NCBI GenBank assembly: GCA_003489165.1
Contig: DNJG01000164.1
Coordinates: 1 to 30,022, forward strand
Reading direction: 5' to 3'
Length of the DNA: 30,022 bases
From: Nitrospinota bacterium
GTDB taxonomy: Bacteria; Nitrospinota; Nitrospinia; UBA9942
Below, piece after piece: positions 25,265 through 30,022 of the stretch (within the stretch, counting starts at the first letter, position 1; every line of letters starts with the position of its first letter). Below the pieces are notes generated by a model that searched no databases, had not been told where the DNA came from, and saw nothing but the letters and a program-made list of their open reading frames with translations. Made by a program: the position numbers and the translations under genes.

Positions 25265-26419
25265 ATGTTACAAATGAGAACCTATGTATATAAAAATAAA
25301 CTGTTAAGAATGTTTATTGCTGTTATTGATTCTGCCGGTTATTTTCTTAAGAAGATACTGTTTCCCCCCCAAAATAAAGATGCAAAACAAGTAGAGCGGA
25401 TTTTAATCTTTAAGGTAGACCATGCCGGCGATGTTTTGTTGGCTACTCCTGCCATCATAGCTATACGAAAAAAGTTTCCTTTAAGCCATATAGTCCTTGT
25501 AGTTGGTCCATGGTCAAAGGGCATTATTGAAGGAGAAAAATATATCAACGAGGTAATATCTTATAGTGCATATTGGCAAGACAGAAATCCAGACCGAAAT
25601 TTAAACATTCGTGAGAGCTTTAACTTGATCCGAATATTGCGGCGGAATAAATATGATATGTTTTTTGACTTTAGGGGAGATTTATTTGCCATTATTATCG
25701 GCTTTTTAAGCGGCATCCCAAAAAGAATTGGTTATGGGTGGGAAGGCGGCGGCTTTCTTTTAACTCATGAGGTCAATACAACTATAAATAAGCATCAGGT
25801 GGAAATTCTTCTGGATGCTGTAAGAGCCGCTGGGATAGAACCTGATACTTCTGAAGTCAGCCTCTCTATTTCTGAAGACGATAAAAAGTATGTGCTTGCT
25901 TTGTTGAAACAGGAGGGCTGGATTGAATCTTCATTGACCATAGGATTTCATATTGGCGGCGGCTGTCCTTCAAAGATGTGGCCTATTGAACGGTTTGCTG
26001 ATTTAATGGAAATGGTTTATGGCAAGCTCAAGGCTCAGGTTGTGCTTATTGGCGGCACAGAGGATGTTGCGTTGATTAAAAAAATGGAAAGATTTTTAAG
26101 TTTTAAACCGATTGTTATGGCCGGCAAGACTACATTCAAACAAACGGCCGCAGCAATAAAAATGTATTCACTGTTTATTGGCAATGATTCTGCGCCAGTG
26201 CATATTGCTGCTGCTGTCGGAGTTACTACTATTGTTCTGTTTAGTGCAGCCAATGATTGGCAAAGATGGAAACCTTATGGCAATGATGTTGTTGTGGTTC
26301 ATAAAGATGTTCCGTGTGGGGGATGTGAAGAATCTGTCTGTGATACTATGGAATGTATGAATCTGATTACGGTTAAAGAGGTTTTTGATTTGGTTTTGAG
26401 TAAGAGTCAGAATATATGA
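25265..26419 (+). CDS. GT9 family (heptosyltransferase-like) glycosyltransferase
   Basis: This 384-residue GT-B fold enzyme belongs to the ADP-heptose:LPS heptosyltransferase superfamily. It shows RILIFKVDHAGDVLLATPA (about 45-63), a donor-domain HIGGGCPSKMWPIERFADLM and FIGNDSAPVHIAAAVGV. The C-terminal Cys cluster (PCGGCEESVCDTMECM) is also seen in many GT9 members. It may add heptose to a lipid A-core or a sugar to the glycan here. The start is uncertain: ATG 25265 or the in-frame ATG at 25274; neither has a strong ribosome binding site. A run of seven C (25364-25370) lies near the 5' end, upstream of the conserved domain. Its stop overlaps the next gene as ATGA. Confidence 0.9.
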   Translation: MLQMRTYVYKNKLLRMFIAVIDSAGYFLKKILFPPQNKDAKQVERILIFKVDHAGDVLLATPAIIAIRKKFPLSHIVLVVGPWSKGIIEGEKYINEVISYSAYWQDRNPDRNLNIRESFNLIRILRRNKYDMFFDFRGDLFAIIIGFLSGIPKRIGYGWEGGGFLLTHEVNTTINKHQVEILLDAVRAAGIEPDTSEVSLSISEDDKKYVLALLKQEGWIESSLTIGFHIGGGCPSKMWPIERFADLMEMVYGKLKAQVVLIGGTEDVALIKKMERFLSFKPIVMAGKTTFKQTAAAIKMYSLFIGNDSAPVHIAAAVGVTTIVLFSAANDWQRWKPYGNDVVVVHKDVPCGGCEESVCDTMECMNLITVKEVFDLVLSKSQNI

Positions 26420-27528
26420 ACATATTTTTAGATGCCAGATTTTATAGACGTTCAGGAATAGGGAGATATATAGAAGGTCTTTATAGGGGTATTATTGATA
26501 ATAAATCCAGTATGGAGATATTTGCTGCCGGTGATTCCTCTCTTCTTAATGAGAGTTTTTTAAAGACACAACATATTATAGATTATCATTCATCAATATA
26601 TTCTTTAAGCGAGCAGATAAAGGGTAGTCTATTGGTAAATAAGGTTAAGAGGAGTGTTGATGTTTTTCATATCCCTCATTATAATGCCCCTTGGTTTTTG
26701 CCTAAAAACAGTGTTGTAACAGTGCATGATCTGACGCAGTTTATTTTTCCAGAGTTTTTCGGTAGGGTTAAACCTGTTGTCGCTAAAATTGTATTAAGAA
26801 ATGCTTTAAAGAAGGCTGGGATGATTATAGCAGGTTCAGAGTCTACTAAAAAAGATATTGTCAAACATTATCCTGAAATTGAAGGCAAGATTCGGGTAAT
26901 ATATAATGGCATTTCTGTGGATTTTAAGCCTTTGTCTGAAAACGAGGTCAATGAATTTAAGAGGAATAAAGGGCTTGCAGATTATATTCTTTATGTGGGC
27001 AACAGAAAACAGACTAAAAATCTAAGAAGGCTTTTGGAGGCATTTTCAATAATCAAAAGTGAGTATCGTAATTTAAAACTTGTAATAATAGGTGAAAGAT
27101 TTTCCAGTTTTGATGAGGTTGATAAAGGCATCGCAGAGTTTAATCTAAAGGGATTGGTGGTGGTGGTTTTAAAGGTGTCTGACGAAGAACTGCATAGGTA
27201 TTACTGCGGCGCTAAATTGCTTGTGCATCCATCTTTATATGAAGGTTTTGGTTTTACACCACTTGAGGCAATGGCGTGTGGTATACCAGCAGTTGTCTCA
27301 AATATTTCATCTCTGCCGGAAGTTTATGGAGACGCTGCTCTATATTTTGACCCTTACGATATTTCTGATATGATCAACAAAATTAAAATAGTTATAAGAG
27401 ATACGACATTGCAGAAGGTCTTGGTTAACAGAGGATTACAACTCACAAAGGTTTTTACATGGGAAAGGTGTGCAAATGAAACATTAAAGGTATTTGAAGA
27501 GGTATATGTTAATGAAAAAATACGGTAA
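26416..27528 (+). CDS. GT4 family glycosyltransferase
   Basis: This 370-residue GT-B fold enzyme has the N-terminal pattern IFLDARFYRRSGIGRYIEGL seen in many mannosyl- and rhamnosyltransferase-like GT4 proteins. The linker and donor domain show YVGNRKQTKNLRRLLEAF and the EX7E motif in YEGFGFTPLEAMACGIPAVV, then SSLPEVYGDAALYFDP. It is translationally coupled to the GT9 gene by a 4-bp ATGA overlap. It is the last plus-strand gene of the cluster: a convergent gene ends 42 bp beyond it. The donor sugar is unknown; dTDP-rhamnose made by the rfb genes is one candidate. Confidence 0.9.
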   Translation: MNIFLDARFYRRSGIGRYIEGLYRGIIDNKSSMEIFAAGDSSLLNESFLKTQHIIDYHSSIYSLSEQIKGSLLVNKVKRSVDVFHIPHYNAPWFLPKNSVVTVHDLTQFIFPEFFGRVKPVVAKIVLRNALKKAGMIIAGSESTKKDIVKHYPEIEGKIRVIYNGISVDFKPLSENEVNEFKRNKGLADYILYVGNRKQTKNLRRLLEAFSIIKSEYRNLKLVIIGERFSSFDEVDKGIAEFNLKGLVVVVLKVSDEELHRYYCGAKLLVHPSLYEGFGFTPLEAMACGIPAVVSNISSLPEVYGDAALYFDPYDISDMINKIKIVIRDTTLQKVLVNRGLQLTKVFTWERCANETLKVFEEVYVNEKIR

Positions 27529-27570
27529 TTTTTGCTTAAGATTTTAATTAAAATAGTATTACAATTCAAA

Positions 27571-28983
27571 TCATTTCAAGCCAAACCTATATGTAACAGC
27601 AATAGAGGTAATCATTTCTTGGGCATCCTTACCTTTTACAATATCTATTGTTAGTGGATCGGGATTAATATCAAGATTTTTATATAGGTTCACTATAAAC
27701 AATCCTTCTATAGTAAACCTTTTATAGATATATGAATATTCAAATCCATGTTGATATATCTCTTCCGGATTGTCTTTAAAGGCTGCAAGCCCGTGCCTTT
27801 CTTTGTCATAAAATACCTTAACCTCATGAAACTCGTTGAATCTATGTTTTAATTCAAAATAGAGATCATCTGCCTGGCTGCCCATATGATGCCCCATAAT
27901 TACGCCGTAATTAACGAAAGGATACTTTTGATACCATGCACTTGTCACCCTGTCAACACCAGCTCTCCCCCATGGGTCATCAAAAAGCGGTAAATTTATA
28001 TAATTCTGCGCATATTCGATTCTAAAATCTGTTGGGCCTGTTGTCAAAAACAATCCATATATCTTCCCCTGATGCGCCAGCTCAAATCCAAGCGGGCCAA
28101 ACCACTCCTTATCTTCCTTCTGCCACCATGCAAGTAAGTCCTCACCTGCATATTCAAAATATAACTTCCCATTTTTTAGAAATGGCAACTTTTTTAGAAA
28201 AGGCATATATAGAGCTATATCAAGGCTCGCCCTTTGGTCATTGTCCCACATAGAACCGGGCATATTTTCTTCTTCAGCACTAATTACATATAAAAATTCC
28301 CATATCTTATAGTCTCTTTTGTATACAACAGTCTGATTTATGCCAAATTCCAGTATTTCTACTGGCTTATATGACAATCTTTGTCCAAATATCTTTAAAT
28401 CCTCAGGCCAACCGTTGAAGATCATATAATCAAACCCTCCTATGTAAGGGACATGAAGGGTTCTCTCAGTCTGGAATTTTATCAAAGGAAAAGGTTCCGC
28501 ATTGTTGGAGAGAAGAAGAGAGCCGTGATAACCATGACCCATCCAGACAGTGTCTTTTCCTGCCCCAAGGGAAATGGTGCCATTATTGTACTTTGCATAC
28601 CCTTTTTTAAGGTCAAAAATGCCGCTGTTCTTCAGTTGTGCTTTATAATAAAAGAACAGCCTTGATTTGATATCAGCCTTTCCATCAACCTCAAGAAATG
28701 TAGTAATCGGCTCATCAATGACATCGCCATCTGAATTAAAGAGTGTATATTTATCTTTAAAATGTTCCGTTGAGAGATGGTAAGTTCTGAATCTCAAAGT
28801 ATCAATTAAATTAATTGCATACCATGACGACGTCTCATTATTTTCCTCACCAGCCGCAGAAACATTCAAACTGTCAGCCCAACAGTAGTGTGAGCATATT
28901 GCAACAAAGCAGAATGCAATGGAAATAATAGGTGTAAAATAATTAATTAATCTTTTTATCACTATCATCAGTAAAAGATACAT
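27571..28983 (-). CDS. Wzi-like outer-membrane capsule-assembly protein
   Basis: This 470-residue protein is exported: a basic, hydrophobic N terminus (KRLINYFTPIISIAFCFVA) is followed by a likely cleavage site near CWA-DS (~36). The mature part looks like a beta barrel, with alternating polar/aromatic strands and a final strand ITSIAVTYRFGLK. The region VWMGHGYHGSLLLSNNAEPF, followed by a conserved FQTE and later NGWPEDLKIFGQ, matches the Wzi capsule-assembly family, which binds capsule at the outer surface. It faces the glycan operon on the opposite strand. Alternative downstream starts (ATG or GTG, 5-7 codons in) would give a more typical signal peptide. No good Shine-Dalgarno was seen. 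A well-formed promoter lies upstream (29038-29067). Confidence 0.83.
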   Translation of the reverse strand: MYLLLMIVIKRLINYFTPIISIAFCFVAICSHYCWADSLNVSAAGEENNETSSWYAINLIDTLRFRTYHLSTEHFKDKYTLFNSDGDVIDEPITTFLEVDGKADIKSRLFFYYKAQLKNSGIFDLKKGYAKYNNGTISLGAGKDTVWMGHGYHGSLLLSNNAEPFPLIKFQTERTLHVPYIGGFDYMIFNGWPEDLKIFGQRLSYKPVEILEFGINQTVVYKRDYKIWEFLYVISAEEENMPGSMWDNDQRASLDIALYMPFLKKLPFLKNGKLYFEYAGEDLLAWWQKEDKEWFGPLGFELAHQGKIYGLFLTTGPTDFRIEYAQNYINLPLFDDPWGRAGVDRVTSAWYQKYPFVNYGVIMGHHMGSQADDLYFELKHRFNEFHEVKVFYDKERHGLAAFKDNPEEIYQHGFEYSYIYKRFTIEGLFIVNLYKNLDINPDPLTIDIVKGKDAQEMITSIAVTYRFGLK

Positions 28984-29037
28984 TTTAATTTAATCAAAGA
29001 TTTCAATGCCCCTTAAAATGGCATATCCTCAAAATTA

Positions 29038-29067
29038 GTTATAACCCAATGCCATTATATTTGTCAA
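29038..29067 (-). promoter_or_regulatory. Sigma-70-type promoter for the Wzi-like gene
   Basis: On the minus strand a perfect -35 TTGACA (29067-29062) is followed by an 18-bp spacer and TATAAC (29043-29038) as the -10. Transcription would start near 29031, giving a leader of about 48 nt. A 7-bp inverted repeat (ATGGCAT at 29018-29024; ATGCCAT at 29049-29055) straddles the -10 and start site and could be an operator. The remaining 28984-29225 gap holds no gene that I can see. Confidence 0.65.
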
Positions 29068-29181
29068 AAGGTTTAAGCTTACAAAAAGGTGTTTTTCTCA
29101 TATTCTCCAGTTTTTTAAAGAAAATTAATGATTAAATTGTGATAACATATTAAAACATAAATAAGTTAGTAATTCAATAAA

Positions 29182-29210
29182 TTCATTTTGTTCTGAATTT
29201 AAAGTATAAT
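29182..29210 (+). promoter_or_regulatory. Candidate promoter for the MFS gene
   Basis: A perfect TATAAT lies at 29205-29210, with a poor -35 (TTCATT, 29182-29187) at 17-bp spacing. If used, the transcript would begin near 29217, only about 9 nt before the TTG start, so the message would be almost leaderless. Confidence 0.4.
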
Positions 29211-29225
29211 CTGGAAAGATAAAAC

Positions 29226-30022
29226 TTGTTCAATGGAATTACAAAAAATGTCCTGATACTTGGTTTTATCAGCCTGCTTACTGATGTAAGCAGCGAGATG
29301 ATTTACCCACTCCTCCCTGTCTTCCTCACTGCAGTCCTTGGTGCGGGACCTGCCTTCATCGGAATTATTGAAGGAATTGCAGAATCCACTGCCAGCGTAC
29401 TTAAACTCTTTTCAGGCTGGTTCTCTGACAAGGTTAAAAAGAGAAAACCATTAATCCTTACAGGTTATTCCCTATCAACCATAAGCAGGCCGTTAGTGGC
29501 AATCTCGTCTTCATGGTTTCAAGTCCTTTTAATCAGATTTTCAGACAGGGTTGGAAAAGGAATAAGGACTGCCCCAAGAGATGCCCTCATTGCAGATTCA
29601 ATCCATCCATCTGCATTGGGAAAGGCATTTGGTTTTCACAGGGCAATGGACCATGCAGGTGCAGTAATTGGCCCCCTTATAGCCTCACTTCTCTTATACG
29701 CTGTCACCCAAAACTACCGAACTATATTTTGGCTTGCGGCTATCCCCGGCATATTATCAATTATACTAATCATTTTCTTTCTAAGTGAGACTACCCCTTT
29801 AAGCAGAGATGCAAAATTACCCATGTCACCTTCCTTTAAAGTGGGAAGCAGGATAAGCGGGAACTTTAAACATTTTCTCGTCATCGTCATCATATTTACA
29901 CTCGGAAATTCAAGTGATGCCTTTCTGATTTTGAGGGCTAATGAACTTGGCATAACACCCGCCCAGATACCGTTGCTCTGGCTTACACTTCATGTTGTTA
30001 AAATGTTAAGTTCAATGCCGGG
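29226..30022 (+). CDS. MFS transporter, N-terminal part (3' truncated by window edge), TTG start
   Basis: An uninterrupted frame of 265 codons runs from 29226 to the right edge. An in-frame stop at 29220-29222 limits the start, and the only plausible initiator before the conserved first helix is TTG at 29226, with GGAAAG 7 nt upstream. The sequence reads KNVLILGFISLLTDVSSEMI, then YPLLPVFL, a typical first helix of a family of bacterial MFS proteins. MFS motif A is present as GWFSDKVKKRKP (between helices 2 and 3), and DRVGKGIRTAPRDALIADS follows. It is a proton-coupled-type exporter or importer of unknown substrate in the inner membrane. It is divergent from the Wzi-like gene and may be unrelated to the glycan locus. 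Confidence 0.88.
   Translation, partial: MFNGITKNVLILGFISLLTDVSSEMIYPLLPVFLTAVLGAGPAFIGIIEGIAESTASVLKLFSGWFSDKVKKRKPLILTGYSLSTISRPLVAISSSWFQVLLIRFSDRVGKGIRTAPRDALIADSIHPSALGKAFGFHRAMDHAGAVIGPLIASLLLYAVTQNYRTIFWLAAIPGILSIILIIFFLSETTPLSRDAKLPMSPSFKVGSRISGNFKHFLVIVIIFTLGNSSDAFLILRANELGITPAQIPLLWLTLHVVKMLSSMP

Noticed and set aside
25364..25370. Run of seven C near the GT9 5' end as a phase-variation switch
   Set aside because: Seven bases is short for a contingency locus and there is no sign of an alternative frame product; strain comparison would be needed.
27541..27554. Palindrome ATTTTAATTAAAAT between convergent genes as a terminator
   Set aside because: It is all A/T with no GC-rich stem, so too weak to call.
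29513..29788. A 91-residue plus-strand open frame
   Set aside because: It is an off-frame shadow of the MFS gene, which has a continuous frame with clear family motifs.

Overview
This window is about 30 kb of densely packed bacterial DNA, low to moderate in GC. It looks like a didermal (outer-membrane) bacterium: there is type II secretion machinery, a GT9 heptosyltransferase-type enzyme, a dTDP-L-rhamnose operon and a Wzi-like outer-membrane barrel. The gene mix and repeat style fit an uncultured Nitrospirota or Desulfobacterota-type lineage. That placement is inference, since the window has no rRNA or other marker gene. No tRNA, rRNA, CRISPR array, transposase, prophage or origin was seen.

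Layout. (1) 1-1979: the 3' end of gspE and complete gspF, the type II secretion ATPase and inner-membrane platform, separated by a hairpin made of degenerate 7-bp repeats. (2) 1986-6757: only 6 bp after gspF, a MOP-type flippase, two GT2 glycosyltransferases and a B12-binding-type radical SAM protein. (3) 6786-10085: rfbA-rfbC-rfbD-rfbB, a complete set for dTDP-L-rhamnose. (4) 10108-12317: a GT2 and a GT4 glycosyltransferase, ended by a terminator-like hairpin at 12340-12363. (5) 12497-15352: after the only sizeable break in the plus-strand run, and behind a very strong ribosome binding site, a methyltransferase, a GT4 and a radical SAM/SPASM protein, in visibly AT-richer DNA. (6) 15358-22100: three membrane proteins, namely a 1471-residue GT-C/AftD/YfhO-like protein, an unrecognised 236-residue protein and a DUF2079-type protein. 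(7) 22110-27528: a second flippase, a GT4-methyltransferase fusion, a GT9 and a GT4. (8) 27571-28983, minus strand: a Wzi-like outer-membrane protein with a good promoter. (9) 29226 to the right edge: the start of an MFS transporter with a TTG start codon.

Together the genes form a surface-glycan locus (O-antigen, capsule or glycoprotein glycan). Rhamnose and other sugars are activated, cytoplasmic GT2/GT4/GT9 enzymes build the chain, two flippases export lipid-linked intermediates, and large polytopic enzymes probably act on the outer face of the inner membrane. A Wzi-like protein could hold the product at the surface. No initiating phosphoglycosyltransferase, chain-length regulator, export pore or classical Wzy was recognised.

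The most unusual signal is a family of short tandem repeats with a 7-bp period, mostly of the form (A/G)GTnnnn. It occurs between gspE and gspF, and also inside reading frames: two patches in the B12-type radical SAM gene and at least five in the 1471-residue gene. The patches keep the frame and encode short hydrophilic loops. One intergenic copy and one coding copy match at 17 of 20 positions on opposite strands, so they look like members of one mobile or expanding repeat family that inserts in frame into genes.
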